A stretch of DNA of 64,000 nt from Sporosarcina sp. FSL K6-1522 (lineage in GTDB: Bacteria > Bacillota > Bacilli > Bacillales_A > Planococcaceae): NCBI RefSeq assembly GCF_038622445.1, contig NZ_CP152019.1, forward strand, positions 3,198,501 to 3,262,500. Reading direction: 5' to 3'. Shown here piece by piece: positions 1 through 10,489 of this stretch (the first letter of the stretch is position 1; each line of letters opens with the position of its first letter). A program made the position numbers and the translations under genes. Under the pieces are notes generated by a model. It searched no databases. It had not been told where the DNA came from and worked only from the letters and a program-made list of their open reading frames with translations.

Positions 1-290
1 TTCGGATTGTCGATTGGAAGGATTTTATGGATTCCAATTGATCTGTAGTTGATATGTTTTGCATGATAGTGCCGCCCATTCTGCTTCGCTGCATTTCTAT
101 TGTTAAAATCATTAAAAACCTGATGTCACATACAATATTTTAACATACATTACCGATTCTATTTATTTCAGTCTACATACCTGCATGGAGTATATCTCAA
201 CTCCATATTGAATAATTAAATAAAGGACCTCCAAATAAGTTTTTTAGACTTAAATAAAAGCCAACCCAAGCAGGTACCTTCTACAAATAA
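1..290. other. Left-edge stretch without a recognised gene
   Basis: No complete gene is visible. On the plus strand, bases 1-48 read as an open frame ending in a TAG (hydrophobic tail FGLSIGRILWIPIDL). This could be the last residues of a gene that starts outside the window, but it is too short to identify. The rest is AT-rich and non-coding in appearance. Confidence 0.3.
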
Positions 291-344
291 AAATACAAAA
301 GGAATCCAATTGGTTCACAGTCCAATTGGATTCCTTTTGTATTT
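291..344 (-). terminator. Rho-independent terminator behind the alcohol dehydrogenase
   Basis: Perfect 23-bp inverted repeat (291-313 with 322-344, 8-base loop) starting 25 bases past the stop codon of the dehydrogenase. The minus-strand sequence after the stem is T-rich. The stem is symmetric enough to act on both strands. Confidence 0.85.
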
Positions 345-368
345 CTATAGAATTGTAGTGAATTACCT

Positions 369-1559
369 TTATTGATAAGCTACCGGTTCGTCCTTGCGGT
401 AGCTCTCATCGATGATTAGCACAGGTTTGATTGTTTCACCGCTATTGGATGCGGCGGAAGCCCGGTTGATATCATCAAATTTATAAAATTTCACTAGCTT
501 TTCAAACGGGAATTTCCCTTCTTTATGAAGCTCAATCAGCAGAGGTACTGCAAGTTGCGGAACAGAATCTCCCATCAAAACTCCAGCAACACTGCGGTTG
601 GATATTACCAGGTCCATAAATGTGTTTAACTCTAGGGAGTTTGAGGTAACTGCCAACGGAGCAGTCACGCCGCCTATTCCCAAAATATCGATTGAGGCTT
701 TCATCACAGATGAAATTCCTGTCGTATCGACGGAATAATTGACTCCTAGTCCATCTGTAATTTCAGCGATTCTCTCTGCAAGATTTTCCGTCCTGCTATT
801 GATTGTATGAGTGACCCCAAGTTCTTTCGCTGTTTCCAAACGTGAATCATGGATATCGATTGCGATGATTTTGGAGCAGCCTGCTATTTTTGCCCCCATA
901 AGCGTACCCAGTCCAACCGCGCCGGTACCAAATACGGCAATCGTTGAGGTAACTTCCGCTTTCAATCCGTTCACTACTGTGCCAAAGCCTGTCAAAAGGC
1001 CGCACCCTAATGGGCCAACCAAGCGCAAATCTACTTCAGGGTCTACTTTTATCAAATTATTCACATTGGAAATACTGTGTGCTGCAAATGAGCTCTGAGT
1101 GAAGAAATTTGAAACCGGCGTCCCATCCTCTTTATAAAACGTATGGCTACCATCTGCCCGACTTCCACTCATATTAAGGGTTGTCCATTGATTGCAGGAT
1201 GAAGGATGGCCTGTTCGGCAACTTGGGCAAGTGCCACAGTAATTGTAAGCCATAATCACCTGATCGCCTACTTTAAAATCTTTTACAGAGCTTCCTACCT
1301 CTTCAATAATACCAGCACCTTCATGGCCCAAAACAGCCGGCAACGGGTATGCCGCATCCCCTACACGCAATGCCTCATCGGAATGGCACATACCTGAAGC
1401 TACCATTTTCACGATTACTTCATCGGGATAAAGTTCGCCAAGCGTCAATTCCTCAAATTGATAATCCTCATTCACTCCATTGATTACTGCAGCTTTAACG
1501 CGGATCTTCTTCATCTTTGACGACTCTTTAACTACAGCGGTTTTCAAATTCATTGCCAT
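369..1559 (-). CDS. Zinc-dependent NAD(P) alcohol dehydrogenase (class III / aryl-alcohol type)
   Basis: Medium-chain dehydrogenase, 396 aa. It oxidises a primary or aryl alcohol to the aldehyde with NAD. Catalytic zinc ligands are Cys58 (GMCHSDE), His79-Glu80 (GHEGAG) and the Cys near residue 187 (GPLGCG). The four structural-zinc cysteines sit at about 108, 111, 114 and 122. The Rossmann nucleotide loop FGTGAVGLG is near residue 211. The first ATG lies only 2 bases after GGGGG; the second ATG (1553) has better spacing and may be the true start. Transcribed alone, ending at a strong hairpin. The glutathione-type class III enzyme and the benzyl-alcohol enzyme cannot be told apart from sequence alone. 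No regulator is adjacent. Confidence 0.88.
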   Translation of the reverse strand: MAMNLKTAVVKESSKMKKIRVKAAVINGVNEDYQFEELTLGELYPDEVIVKMVASGMCHSDEALRVGDAAYPLPAVLGHEGAGIIEEVGSSVKDFKVGDQVIMAYNYCGTCPSCRTGHPSSCNQWTTLNMSGSRADGSHTFYKEDGTPVSNFFTQSSFAAHSISNVNNLIKVDPEVDLRLVGPLGCGLLTGFGTVVNGLKAEVTSTIAVFGTGAVGLGTLMGAKIAGCSKIIAIDIHDSRLETAKELGVTHTINSRTENLAERIAEITDGLGVNYSVDTTGISSVMKASIDILGIGGVTAPLAVTSNSLELNTFMDLVISNRSVAGVLMGDSVPQLAVPLLIELHKEGKFPFEKLVKFYKFDDINRASAASNSGETIKPVLIIDESYRKDEPVAYQ

Positions 1560-2005
1560 ATCCCCCTGCCTTCATATTTTACTAGAATGCGTCCAGTATC
1601 TGTGAGACATACATGCAATTTACCAAGCTGGCTTGTCCTGCCTCCCAGAATCTTAGGAAAAATCCCTAATCTCCTACCCTGTCGACATTAGTAACCACTC
1701 TAATTTTAGAATAGTCTATCAATTTAGTCAACAGGCACCTATATCAATATTAAAATGACGATTCTGGCCTCCAGTGGAGTATAGATCAAAATCATTTTAT
1801 CGGAAATGGCGGTTTTGAAATAAGTTGATTCAGTTATGCGTCAGTTTGTGATGATGATTACTTGGTGCCTTCAACAGGAATCTGTTTCATAATTCCAGCC
1901 TTCAATTCCTGTGCTTCCGTCTCAATTGCACATAAGGCAAATGCTTTTGCTAGTACCGTAACAACCTGCATGAAGCATTCCTTTTCCTATTCACTAAGGC
2001 CGATA

Positions 2006-2037
2006 ATGAAATCCATCACTGACGTGATGGATTTCAT
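2006..2037. repeat. Perfect 14-bp inverted repeat (hairpin)
   Basis: Arms 2006-2019 and 2024-2037 pair perfectly around a 4-base loop. No long T-run follows on either strand, so terminator function is doubtful. It lies inside 1560-2243, which otherwise holds no supported gene. On the minus strand, 1859-1984 has an open, coding-like tail (..FMQVVTVLAKAFALCAIETE..), interrupted upstream by stops, that may be a gene relic I cannot name. Confidence 0.6.
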
Positions 2038-2091
2038 GTGTTTGGTTGCTTTTTCGGAATGGAAAATAATAATAAGTAGTACCTTTGCAGC

Positions 2092-2127
2092 AAACAATCA
2101 TGAAAGTTTAAACGTTCATGATTGTTT
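2092..2127. repeat. Perfect 13-bp inverted repeat (hairpin)
   Basis: Arms 2092-2104 and 2115-2127 pair perfectly around a 10-base loop that is itself nearly palindromic (AGTTTAAACG). It sits 55 bases from the hairpin at 2006-2037. Function unknown. Confidence 0.6.
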
Positions 2128-2243
2128 CTTACACAGGTACTCGAATTTAAGCGTTCAAGACATTATTCGAGACCATTTGTCCAACAATTCTACCACGTCT
2201 TGGTTTAGCTATACTCATTAATTAAATGATTAAACCAAAAGTA

Positions 2244-2277
2244 AAAACTCGGCCAGGGATTCCCCAGGCCGAGTTTT
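2244..2277 (-). terminator. Terminator behind the permease transcript
   Basis: An 11-bp stem (AAAACTCGGCC with GGCCGAGTTTT) followed on the minus strand by AT-rich sequence. It lies about 210 bases beyond the permease stop, so the RNA-like stretch 2281-2489 would form the 3' end of the permease mRNA. Confidence 0.75.
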
Positions 2278-2280
2278 AAT

Positions 2281-2489
2281 AACCAGATTAACGAAAAAGT
2301 TGTAGAACCCCTTGTGGTTGTTACTTGCCGCCCTACGGATTTCATCATCATAACAGTTGCCTTATACGGTGTATCCTAGTCGCTAAACGTTCTCCACTCT
2401 TTCGAGACAGAAGCCCCTTACCGATTTACGGTCCCATCGTTAGGCCTAATGCACCAAATCCAGTAGCGCACGCTAGCTTTCATATTACG
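2281..2489 (-). ncRNA. Candidate structured RNA or mobile-element end in the permease 3' UTR
   Basis: This stretch is clearly more GC-balanced than its AT-rich surroundings, has no long reading frame, and on the minus strand shows short nested hairpins: ACCG-TAAAT-CGGT and a CTC-GAAA-GAG stem with a GNRA-type tetraloop, close to the block GGGGCTTCTGTCTC. This looks like a conserved RNA or the terminal RNA-coding region of an IS200/IS605-type element, but I cannot assign it to a named family. It lies between the permease stop codon and the terminator at 2244-2277. Confidence 0.35.
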
Positions 2490-4283
2490 TTATTTTGCTA
2501 TTTTGAAATCATTTGGTTGATATACTAATAAATCTGCTCGCTTACGGTTGGTTGCAATAATATAAATTGCAATAATCGCAATGAATGCTGCAATGAACGT
2601 GCCAAGATTGAAGAGCCCTTTTTCGGAGTACCACACAATGGAATAGCCGATTGCGCCTGTTAATAGCGCGTAGTACGTAAATGGGAATAATGTTTTCCTG
2701 ATAACTGCCCCTTCTTTTCCGACCAATCCTACTACGGCAGAGGCAGCTACAACATTATGCACACAAATCATGTTTCCTGCCGCTCCGCCAACTGCCTGAA
2801 GAGCCACGATCCATGTAGCGTCAACACCAATCTGTGTTCCTACATCATACTGAAACAATGCGAACATCATATTACTTACCGTATTACTCCCTGCAATAAA
2901 GGCGCCTATTCCACCAATAAATGTAGCGAAGAACGGCCAAAAATCTCCCGCTAGAGCTGCAGCTCCGTTTGCCAATTCAATTGGCATTTTATCGTATCCT
3001 GCCGCTCCACCACCTGAATTCAAGAAAACTTGAACCATTGGAACGGTAAAAACAAGGGCTGTTGATGCAGCAATCATCGTTTTACCCGATTGAGCCCAAG
3101 CACGCTTGTATGCTTGTTTGTTCATGCCATGCAGGAAATAGGTGATGATGGAAACAAAAACAAAGATTGTTCCTGTCGAATACAACGGTTGAAAGCTTGC
3201 TGTAATGCCTGAACCGAAAATATTCTCAAGACTTAACGTCCATGACTGTGACCATTCTAAGAATGGTAGCGCTTTCAATCTTGTTAAAACTAAAATTAAT
3301 CCGATTAATATATACGGTGCCCATGCACGAACCATGCTCATGCTTCCGCTTTTATGGGCGATATCTTTGATTTCTAGCTTGCCACTCCATTCAGGATCCC
3401 ACTTTGATTTCTCTTCAAAATCCCATACTTCATCCTTAGGGGGCAATAGAAAACCTTTCTTCGCTGCGGGGACGACTATGGCTAAACCAACTAATCCACC
3501 TATCATGGATGGAAACTCAGGACTAAGAACGTGCGCTATAATCACATAGGGAATCGTCATGGCAAAAGCTGCGAACAAAGCAAACTTCCACACCTTAATT
3601 CCTTCGGTAAAAGATTTATTCTTACCGAAAAATCGGGTCATTAGAGCCACAACAAAAAGGGGAATGAGTGTCCCAGCAATCAAATGCAGGATTGCCACTT
3701 GCCCACCAATCGAGGTTACTAACGCAAGAAAGTTGTCCGTAATACTGGCATCAGCAGATAATCCTGTTTGAACCCCAACTAGCAGTGGCGCGCCTACAGC
3801 CCCAAAGGAAACCGGCGTGCTTTGGATAACCATTCCGGCAACAACAGCCGCCATTGCTGGAAACCCTAACCCAACTAGTAGCGGTACTGCAACTGCAGCA
3901 GGTGTTCCAAATCCAGCAGATCCTTCAATAAAAGATCCAAAGAGCCAGGCAATAATAATGACCTGAATGCGTCGATCCTCAGTAATGCCTGTGAACCCCT
4001 GTCGAATTGTTTTAATCCCACCGCTTTCTTGCAGCGTATTCAACAGCAAAATAGCCCCAAAAATAATGTACAATAACGTCCCTGCTACAACAAGTCCATT
4101 AATGGACGCTGCTACAACATTTGCACCCGGCACCTTCCAGATAAATATCGCAAGCACGATTGCTACTACATAGGAAATTGGCATGGCTTTACTTGCGGAC
4201 CACCTAAGACCCACTAAAAAAGCCGCGACTGCTAAAATAGGTAAAAGTGATAAGAAAGCTAACATTCCCGTACTCATACTCAT
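2490..4283 (-). CDS. glcA: L-lactate permease family transporter, probably glycolate permease
   Basis: 597 aa, very hydrophobic, with about 12-14 predicted membrane helices; length and motifs ([39 protein letters not shown]) match the LctP/GlcA family. These carriers co-transport lactate, glycolate and related 2-hydroxy acids with protons. Start ATG follows GGGGAAGGGG. It is the last gene of a minus-strand block that encodes glycolate oxidase and malate synthase, so glycolate is the likely substrate; lactate is an alternative because GlcDEF-like oxidases also act on D-lactate. The gene symbol rests on this context. Confidence 0.85.
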   Translation of the reverse strand: MSMSTGMLAFLSLLPILAVAAFLVGLRWSASKAMPISYVVAIVLAIFIWKVPGANVVAASINGLVVAGTLLYIIFGAILLLNTLQESGGIKTIRQGFTGITEDRRIQVIIIAWLFGSFIEGSAGFGTPAAVAVPLLVGLGFPAMAAVVAGMVIQSTPVSFGAVGAPLLVGVQTGLSADASITDNFLALVTSIGGQVAILHLIAGTLIPLFVVALMTRFFGKNKSFTEGIKVWKFALFAAFAMTIPYVIIAHVLSPEFPSMIGGLVGLAIVVPAAKKGFLLPPKDEVWDFEEKSKWDPEWSGKLEIKDIAHKSGSMSMVRAWAPYILIGLILVLTRLKALPFLEWSQSWTLSLENIFGSGITASFQPLYSTGTIFVFVSIITYFLHGMNKQAYKRAWAQSGKTMIAASTALVFTVPMVQVFLNSGGGAAGYDKMPIELANGAAALAGDFWPFFATFIGGIGAFIAGSNTVSNMMFALFQYDVGTQIGVDATWIVALQAVGGAAGNMICVHNVVAASAVVGLVGKEGAVIRKTLFPFTYYALLTGAIGYSIVWYSEKGLFNLGTFIAAFIAIIAIYIIATNRKRADLLVYQPNDFKIAK

Positions 4284-4384
4284 TTCCCCTTCCCCTTTTT
4301 AACTTTGCTTGTACAGTTTATTCAATTCGTTTTAACAATATTAAGAAAACCCCTCCCCCCAAAAAGCTAAAATGCAATGAAAAA

Positions 4385-4418
4385 TTGCCTGAATTTCTTT
4401 TTCAAGGAATTCAGGCAA
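4385..4418 (-). terminator. Terminator between the FAH-family gene and the permease
   Basis: 11-bp stem (TTGCCTGAATT / AATTCAGGCAA) followed on the minus strand by a T-run. It would end or attenuate transcripts from the upstream glc genes before the permease, suggesting the permease can also be expressed separately. Confidence 0.75.
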
Positions 4419-4489
4419 AACGTAAGACTTTTCTAACACTAAGCAGATACGTACAGCTCAAACATATTCAACTACTTCTACTTAATTTA

Positions 4490-5272
4490 TTAACGGGTTT
4501 TTGCCCCTACTTTTGCTGCTACAAACGTATTTCGAAGAGATCCAATCTCCTTGATCACACACTCAATGACTCCGCCAGCTCCGACAAACTCTGCACCCAC
4601 AGGACTTCCTGATAAGATTACATCACCAGGCTTAAGTGTCATCACGGTTGTAAGATAAGAAACCATTTTGCGAATCGGAATAATCATTAACTCCATCCCG
4701 CTGTTTTGCTTTTCTACACCATTCAATTTAGCTTCGACTTTGACTTGAGAGGGATCAAGTACTGTTTCAATAATAGGACCTAGAGGCGTGAAGGTGTCGA
4801 ATGCTTTACCGATTGTCCAGTGCCCATCTTGATGGAAAAACCGAGGCGCTGTGACGTCGTTTCCAACGGTATAACCAAATATATACTCCAAAACCTTTGA
4901 TTCAGGAACATTTTTTGCTTCTTTTCCAATCACAATCGCCAATTCTGATTCAAATTTCACTTGATCAATACCCTCTGGTATGACAATGTCTTCTTCCGGT
5001 CCAATGATAGATGAAGTTGGCTTAAAGAAAAAGACTGGTATTTTCGGTAGCTCACTCGGTAAATCTGCCTTTTGGGCTACGTAATTTGCACCGATACCAA
5101 TGATTTGGTTTGGCTCTAATGGCGCCAGTAGTGTCACCTCACTCACTGAAAACGTTTCATCCGTATACGCCCAATCGCCAAATATATCCCCCTCAATTGC
5201 TTTCACAATATCCTCTATGATAACGCCTTTATAAACAGCAGAACCCTCTACCTTAAATCTGGAAAATTTCAT
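4490..5272 (-). CDS. Fumarylacetoacetate hydrolase family protein
   Basis: About 260 aa from the ATG at 5272, which has a good AAGGAG site; an in-frame ATG at 5341 exists upstream but has no clear site. The FAH domain covers the protein from about residue 65, with the metal-binding acidic cluster in FESELAIVIGKEAK and the GYTVGNDVTAPRF and GDVILSGSPVG motifs typical of FahA, 2-keto-4-pentenoate hydratase and oxaloacetate decarboxylase-like members. These enzymes cleave or decarboxylate 2-oxo or acylpyruvate substrates using Mg or Mn. Placed between malate synthase and the permease, it may handle a dicarboxylate such as oxaloacetate arising from malate. The exact substrate is not readable from sequence. 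Confidence 0.8.
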   Translation of the reverse strand: MKFSRFKVEGSAVYKGVIIEDIVKAIEGDIFGDWAYTDETFSVSEVTLLAPLEPNQIIGIGANYVAQKADLPSELPKIPVFFFKPTSSIIGPEEDIVIPEGIDQVKFESELAIVIGKEAKNVPESKVLEYIFGYTVGNDVTAPRFFHQDGHWTIGKAFDTFTPLGPIIETVLDPSQVKVEAKLNGVEKQNSGMELMIIPIRKMVSYLTTVMTLKPGDVILSGSPVGAEFVGAGGVIECVIKEIGSLRNTFVAAKVGAKTR

Positions 5273-5453
5273 GTGAGTGCTCCTTCCATTTTCCATTCTT
5301 TTGTGGAACATACAGTCTAGTTTACTTACTATTGGTTCCATTGCGCGCTAACCTTTTGATAGTTATTACCAATCGATAAAACAAGGCATCCTACTTGAAT
5401 AGAATACCCTGTCATCAACTTCAATGTTCACTTAGTAACGCCAGCATAAAATA

Positions 5454-7631
5454 CTATTGTTTGACAGCTAATTTAGCTTTCGCCTCAAGACGTCGGCGGT
5501 GCAGAATTGGCTCCGTATAACCGCTTGGCTGCGCGTAGCCTTCGAATACAAGTTCAGATGCTGCCTGGAACGCCACCGAACTGTCATAGTCCTTAGCCAT
5601 CGGCAAGTAGTCGGCGTCTCCAGCGTTTTGCTCATCCACTACCTTCGCCATACGCTGTAAAGTCTCCACTACTTGTTCCTTCGTACAAATTCCGTGATGA
5701 AGCCAGTTTGCCACGTGCTGACTCGAAATACGCAGTGTAGCACGGTCTTCCATTAGCCCCACGTTGTTAATGTCCGGCACTTTTGAGCAACCAATTCCTT
5801 GGTCGACCCAGCGAACAACATAGCCAAGGATCCCCTGTGCATTGTTATCCAGTTCTTGTTGAATTTCTTCAGCACTCCACTGTGGATTCACTTCAATTGG
5901 GATTTGCAAAATAGCCTCTCGCAAATCTTGCACTTCTTTCGCAAGCGCATTTTGTACTTGCATTACATCCACTTGATGATAATGCAGGGCGTGTAACGTT
6001 GCTGCTGTAGGAGATGGCACCCATGCAGTGTTTGCCCCTGATTGTACGTGACCGACCTTTTGCTCGAGCATGTCCGCCATCAGGTCTGGCATTGCCCACA
6101 TGCCTTTGCCAATTTGGGCATGGCTTTGAAAACCACTCGCAAGACCAACGTTTACATTTGATTTTTCATAGCCTTGCAGCCACTTTGAGGCTTTCATTTC
6201 ACTTTTACGAATCATTGGACCCGCCTCCATTGACGTGTGCATTTCATCGCCCGTTCGATCTAAAAATCCGGTGTTAATAAACACAACCCGGTCCTTTACC
6301 TCGCGAATGCAATTTTTCAAATTCAACGAAGTCCGGCGTTCTTCATCCATGACACCAATTTTAAGGATATTCCTTTCCAGTCCTAGTAAATCTTCAACTC
6401 GATCAAATAGCTGGTTGGCAAAAGCCACCTCTTCTGAACCATGCATTTTCGGTTTCACGATATAGATTGAACCCTTAGAGGAATTTTGTAATGATTCATT
6501 TCCTAACAGTGAATGCTTCGCGCACAAGCTCGTAATCACACAATCCAAAATACCTTCCTGGATTTCTTCACCGTTGTGATCTAAAATCGCGTTATTGGTC
6601 ATCAAGTGTCCGACATTTCGGATAAACATCAGGGAACGTCCTGGCAGTGTTACTTTTTCTCCACTTGGGGACTTGTAGATGCGATCAGGATTAAGCGTAC
6701 GCGTTACTAACTGTTTATTTTTTGTGAATTCAGCAGTCAAATCGCCTTTCATCAGACCTAGCCAGTTGCCGTACACGCTCACCTTATCTTCCGCGTCAAC
6801 CGCTGTTACAGAGTCTTCGCAATCCATGATTGTTGAAAGAGCCGCCTCCATCAGGATGTCTTTCACACCCGCATGATCCGTTTTACCGATTGAATGCCTG
6901 CGGTCTACCTGAATTTCAAAATGCAATCCATTGTTTTTCAGCAACACAGCTGTCGGATTTCCCTGCTGTCCCTGATAGCCAGCTAGTTTTTCCACGTTTT
7001 TCAGCACGTCTTTTTCTCCATTCGCAAGCGTAACGGTCAATTTACCTTCGACGATGCCATAGTGCACAGCGTCTTTATGCGAAGCCCCCGTCAATGGTGC
7101 GGCTTGATCTAGAAAGTCCTTTGCAAATTGGATAACCTTGTCACCACGAACCGGATTATAGCCCCCTCCTAAGTGAGCGCCTCCCGCTTCACTGATGGCA
7201 TCTGTTCCATACAACGCATCGTATAGGCTATTCCAGCGGGCATTGGCTGCATTAATCGCATAACGTGCATTATCTACTGGAACGACTAACTGAGGTCCTG
7301 CCTGGACAGCGATTTCATCGTCGACGTTGTCAGACTGAACTTGAAAATCTTCCGTTTCTGGTTCAAGATAGCCAATTTCCTCTAAAAACGATTTATACTT
7401 TTCAAAATCAAGGTCCTTATTTTCACGGTGCCATGCATTGATTCTGTCTTGTAGTTCATCTCGTTTAGCCAATAATTCCTTGTTCTGTGGCGTTAAGTCA
7501 TGGACAAGCCTTGAAAAATCGAACCAGAACTTTTCTGGATCTACTCCACTTCCCGGAAGAGCCTTTGCGTTAATAAATTCATAGAGAACAGATGCCACTT
7601 GAAGATTATTCGTTTTGACGTAGTTTACCAA
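5454..7631 (-). CDS. glcB: Malate synthase G
   Basis: 725 aa, the usual length of the monomeric G isoform (the A isoform is near 530 aa). It condenses glyoxylate and acetyl-CoA to malate in the cytoplasm. Recognisable blocks: [51 protein letters not shown] and an N-terminal segment ending in [12 protein letters not shown]. Start ATG has an AAAGGAGGAAT site. It lies 34 bases downstream of glcD, so it is most likely cotranscribed with glcEFD and consumes the glyoxylate that GlcDEF makes. Confidence 0.95.
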   Translation of the reverse strand: MVNYVKTNNLQVASVLYEFINAKALPGSGVDPEKFWFDFSRLVHDLTPQNKELLAKRDELQDRINAWHRENKDLDFEKYKSFLEEIGYLEPETEDFQVQSDNVDDEIAVQAGPQLVVPVDNARYAINAANARWNSLYDALYGTDAISEAGGAHLGGGYNPVRGDKVIQFAKDFLDQAAPLTGASHKDAVHYGIVEGKLTVTLANGEKDVLKNVEKLAGYQGQQGNPTAVLLKNNGLHFEIQVDRRHSIGKTDHAGVKDILMEAALSTIMDCEDSVTAVDAEDKVSVYGNWLGLMKGDLTAEFTKNKQLVTRTLNPDRIYKSPSGEKVTLPGRSLMFIRNVGHLMTNNAILDHNGEEIQEGILDCVITSLCAKHSLLGNESLQNSSKGSIYIVKPKMHGSEEVAFANQLFDRVEDLLGLERNILKIGVMDEERRTSLNLKNCIREVKDRVVFINTGFLDRTGDEMHTSMEAGPMIRKSEMKASKWLQGYEKSNVNVGLASGFQSHAQIGKGMWAMPDLMADMLEQKVGHVQSGANTAWVPSPTAATLHALHYHQVDVMQVQNALAKEVQDLREAILQIPIEVNPQWSAEEIQQELDNNAQGILGYVVRWVDQGIGCSKVPDINNVGLMEDRATLRISSQHVANWLHHGICTKEQVVETLQRMAKVVDEQNAGDADYLPMAKDYDSSVAFQAASELVFEGYAQPSGYTEPILHRRRLEAKAKLAVKQ

Positions 7632-7665
7632 ATTACTATTCCTCCTTTAAATTCCCTTGTTTCCT

Positions 7666-9123
7666 TTAAAAAAGGACTGCTTCTTTCATCTCTTTTTTCA
7701 CTTCTGCACAGCGTCCCGGCGTCGGAAATAACTTCCCCGCATTTAATAGATTGTCAGGATTGAATACTTCGCGAATATTCGTCTGGGCAATAATTTCTTC
7801 ATCCTTAAATACAAAACGCATTTCTTCTTTTTTCTCAATCCCAACCCCATGCTCGCCAGTAATGGTTCCACCAGCATCGGCACACACTTGCAAACAAGCA
7901 CTCCCAGCTACGATTGCCTTTTCGGTTTCGCCTGGAATCCTAGCATCGAAAAGGACAAGCGGGTGAAGGTTTCCGTCCCCAGCGTGAAAAATATTGGCAA
8001 TGCGCAAACCTGATTCTTGACTAATTTCATCGATTCTGTTTAATACTTCTGGCAGCTTACTTCGAGGAATCACACCGTCTTGCACTAAGTAATCTGGTGA
8101 TATCGCTCCCATTGCTCCAAACCCAGTTTTACGATTTGCCCACCATCTCTCTCTTTCCTGCTCATCCTTAGCCGCTCTCACTTCTCGCACATTTCTGTTT
8201 TTACAAACTTCTAGTATCAAGTTTATTTGCTCATCAATCCCTGCAGAAATCCCGTCTACTTCAATCAATAATAGCGCCGCAATGCCTTTCGGATGTCCTA
8301 CAGGAAAGGCAGCCGCTTCAACGCCCTCGATTGCTGTTTTATCCATCATTTCAAGAGCTGCCGGGACAATGCCCGCTGAGATAATATCCGATACTGCTTG
8401 ACTTCCATCAGTCACGTTATCAAAATAAGCAAGCACCGTTTTCTTGCTTTCAGGGTTTTTCAAAATACGAACGGTTATTTTCGTTACAATTCCTAATGTC
8501 CCCTCTGAACCCGTTAACAAACCAAGCAGATCGTAACCAGGTGCATCAGGAATTCCATTTTCCCCCACTTCAATAATGTCTCCATTTGGCATAACAACCT
8601 CTAGGCCAAGGATATGGTTGGTTGTAACCCCATACTTGAGACAGTGCGCCCCACCTGCATTCTCAGCAACATTCCCGCCGATCGTACAGCAATACTGACT
8701 TGACGGATCAGGTGCATAGTAATACCCTTTGTCAGAAATGGAGTTTGTTAGCTTCAGATTGATAAAACCAGGCTCCACAACTGCACGCCTGTTTTCCAGA
8801 TCGACACTGACTAGCTTCTTCATTCTGACTAAACTAATGATTACTTCATTATTAATTGGAATCGCACCACCGCTTAAGCCAGTACCTGCTCCGCGGGCAA
8901 GGAAAGGTAACTGATGATCAGAACAGTATTTTACAAGCCGTGAAACTTCCTCCGTATTTTTTGGAAATACAACTGTTTTTGGCAAATGCCTATGAACCGT
9001 AAATCCATCGCAGTCATACGCCAGTAAATCTTCCTTGTGGTAAAGGATTGAACTTGACCCACCGACAATATTGGCGAGATTAATAATATGTTTATCCTTT
9101 GTTTCAATCTTATTTACCGCCAT
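7666..9123 (-). CDS. glcD: Glycolate oxidase subunit GlcD (FAD-linked)
   Basis: 485 aa from the ATG at 9123; a longer frame to 9243 exists but would overlap glcF heavily, whereas 9123 has GGAGGGGGG just upstream. The protein has the VAO/PCMH FAD-binding domain (GAGTGLSGGAIP, SSQYCCTIGGNVAENAGG, GSEGTLGIVTK) and the FAD-linked oxidase C-terminal domain (HAGDGNLHP, TGEHGVG). It is the catalytic flavoprotein that oxidises glycolate, and in some homologues D-lactate, delivering electrons through GlcF to the quinone pool. Its start overlaps the end of glcF by 10 bases, implying translational coupling. Confidence 0.93.
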   Translation of the reverse strand: MAVNKIETKDKHIINLANIVGGSSSILYHKEDLLAYDCDGFTVHRHLPKTVVFPKNTEEVSRLVKYCSDHQLPFLARGAGTGLSGGAIPINNEVIISLVRMKKLVSVDLENRRAVVEPGFINLKLTNSISDKGYYYAPDPSSQYCCTIGGNVAENAGGAHCLKYGVTTNHILGLEVVMPNGDIIEVGENGIPDAPGYDLLGLLTGSEGTLGIVTKITVRILKNPESKKTVLAYFDNVTDGSQAVSDIISAGIVPAALEMMDKTAIEGVEAAAFPVGHPKGIAALLLIEVDGISAGIDEQINLILEVCKNRNVREVRAAKDEQERERWWANRKTGFGAMGAISPDYLVQDGVIPRSKLPEVLNRIDEISQESGLRIANIFHAGDGNLHPLVLFDARIPGETEKAIVAGSACLQVCADAGGTITGEHGVGIEKKEEMRFVFKDEEIIAQTNIREVFNPDNLLNAGKLFPTPGRCAEVKKEMKEAVLF

Positions 9124-10487
9124 TTCTCTCCCCCCTCGAGACCATCCTCTTTTTGATAGGCCCAGTCCAGTAGCTGAACTGTATGCACTACTTTTTGATT
9201 TCTTCCGTATTTCTTGACGCCGATTGCCATCTGAAGCATACATCCGGGATTCCCCATAGAAATCATATCTACATCTTCAGGAACATTCTCCATTTTACTT
9301 TCGAGGATGGCCCCTGCCATTTCTGGATTGGTAATATTGTAAATACCGGCACTTCCACAACAGCGATCCGCGTTTGGCATATGAATCATTTCGACACCTG
9401 GAATATCCAACAAAATGTCGCGTGGCTCCTGACGTACTCCTTGACCATGTGCTAAATGACAAGCATCGTGATAGGTAACACGCGTGTTTAGTTGTGCTTT
9501 TGGTTTTTCATAGCCTGTGTCATGAAGATATTTTGAAATATCATCTACTTTTGCGGAAAACTCTTCTGCTTTTGCTTGCCATTCCGGTTCTTGTTCCTGG
9601 AACAGTTCCGCGTATTCCTTTAGCATGCAGCCACACCCGGCAGCGTTCACAATTACTTTTTCAGAATCCTTGAATGCTTCTATATTCTGCTTTGCAAGCT
9701 TCCTGCCCGTGTCGCGGTCTCCAGCATGTACGTGAAGTGCGCCACAGCAAGTTTGTGTTTTCGGGATGTTCACATCATTTCCGTTCCGTGTTAGAACGTT
9801 GATCGTCGATTCATTAATATCACTGAACATCACATCCATTACACAGCCCGTTAAAAATGCCACTTCGTTCTTTGTTTCACCCTTTGCCTTGATAACCGTT
9901 TCATTGTTAAATTTTTTCCGGACAGGTTGTTGCACTTCTGGCATAACCGCTTCCATATCAACTAAATGCTGAGGCATCACATTGATTAGCTTCGTTTTTC
10001 GGACAACTTTCTGCATGCCGCTTTTTTGGTAAAACCGTAAAAAGCTTCCGAACGTATTTAATCGATTTTGATGTGGAAACATTCCTTGTAGAAAGAATTT
10101 GCTTACCGTTCCTTTCAAGCCTGTTAATGGAATCGCCTGGCGTATTTGACCTCGAGCTTCTTCAATTAGACCACCGACATCCACATCTGCCGGGCAAGCC
10201 GTTGTGCATGCCCGGCAATCTAGACAAGCAAAAATGGGATCCATAAACTGCTTATTTACTTCCAGTTTCCCTTCTGCCACCGACTTCATGAGATGGACAC
10301 GTCCACGAGGAGAATGTTGTTCTTGTCCAGTTAGTTCATAGGTCGGGCAAGATTCCAAACACATTCCACAATGTGTACAATCTGCCCACTTTTTTTCATC
10401 TGGGTGATCACTCCAAAGATAATTGCTGAAGCTTTTTTGAGTCGTACAGGCTGGGACTTTTTCAACATCCATTTCTTTCAAAACCAT
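9114..10487 (-). CDS. glcF: Glycolate oxidase iron-sulfur subunit GlcF
   Basis: 457 aa. Two 4Fe-4S ferredoxin-type clusters at the N-terminus (CTHCGMCLESCP and CLDCRACTTACP, about residues 37-105) and two cysteine-rich CCG domains (CVMDVMF...TQTCCG and CHLAHG...RCCGSAG). The subunit passes electrons from the GlcD/GlcE flavins to the membrane quinones. It sits 2 bases after glcE and overlaps glcD, so the three subunits form a tight operon. Confidence 0.93.
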   Translation of the reverse strand: MVLKEMDVEKVPACTTQKSFSNYLWSDHPDEKKWADCTHCGMCLESCPTYELTGQEQHSPRGRVHLMKSVAEGKLEVNKQFMDPIFACLDCRACTTACPADVDVGGLIEEARGQIRQAIPLTGLKGTVSKFFLQGMFPHQNRLNTFGSFLRFYQKSGMQKVVRKTKLINVMPQHLVDMEAVMPEVQQPVRKKFNNETVIKAKGETKNEVAFLTGCVMDVMFSDINESTINVLTRNGNDVNIPKTQTCCGALHVHAGDRDTGRKLAKQNIEAFKDSEKVIVNAAGCGCMLKEYAELFQEQEPEWQAKAEEFSAKVDDISKYLHDTGYEKPKAQLNTRVTYHDACHLAHGQGVRQEPRDILLDIPGVEMIHMPNADRCCGSAGIYNITNPEMAGAILESKMENVPEDVDMISMGNPGCMLQMAIGVKKYGRNQKVVHTVQLLDWAYQKEDGLEGGEKWR

Positions 10488-10489
10488 GT

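Noticed and set aside
1862..2221. Plus-strand frame of 119 codons
   Set aside because: No ribosome site, runs through two palindromes, and the residues resemble no protein; the minus strand at 1859-1984 looks more coding-like.
2325..2528. Plus-strand frame over the RNA-like stretch
   Set aside because: No ribosome site, composition not protein-like, and it runs antisense into the permease gene.
5147..5159. TGAAAACGTTTCA as a catabolite-repression (cre) site in the FAH-family gene
   Set aside because: It is one base short of the 14-base consensus and mismatches at the right end; it also lies within codons.
9124..9243. Longer GlcD with 40 extra N-terminal residues
   Set aside because: It would overlap glcF by 130 bases and has no ribosome site; the start at 9123 has GGAGGGGGG.
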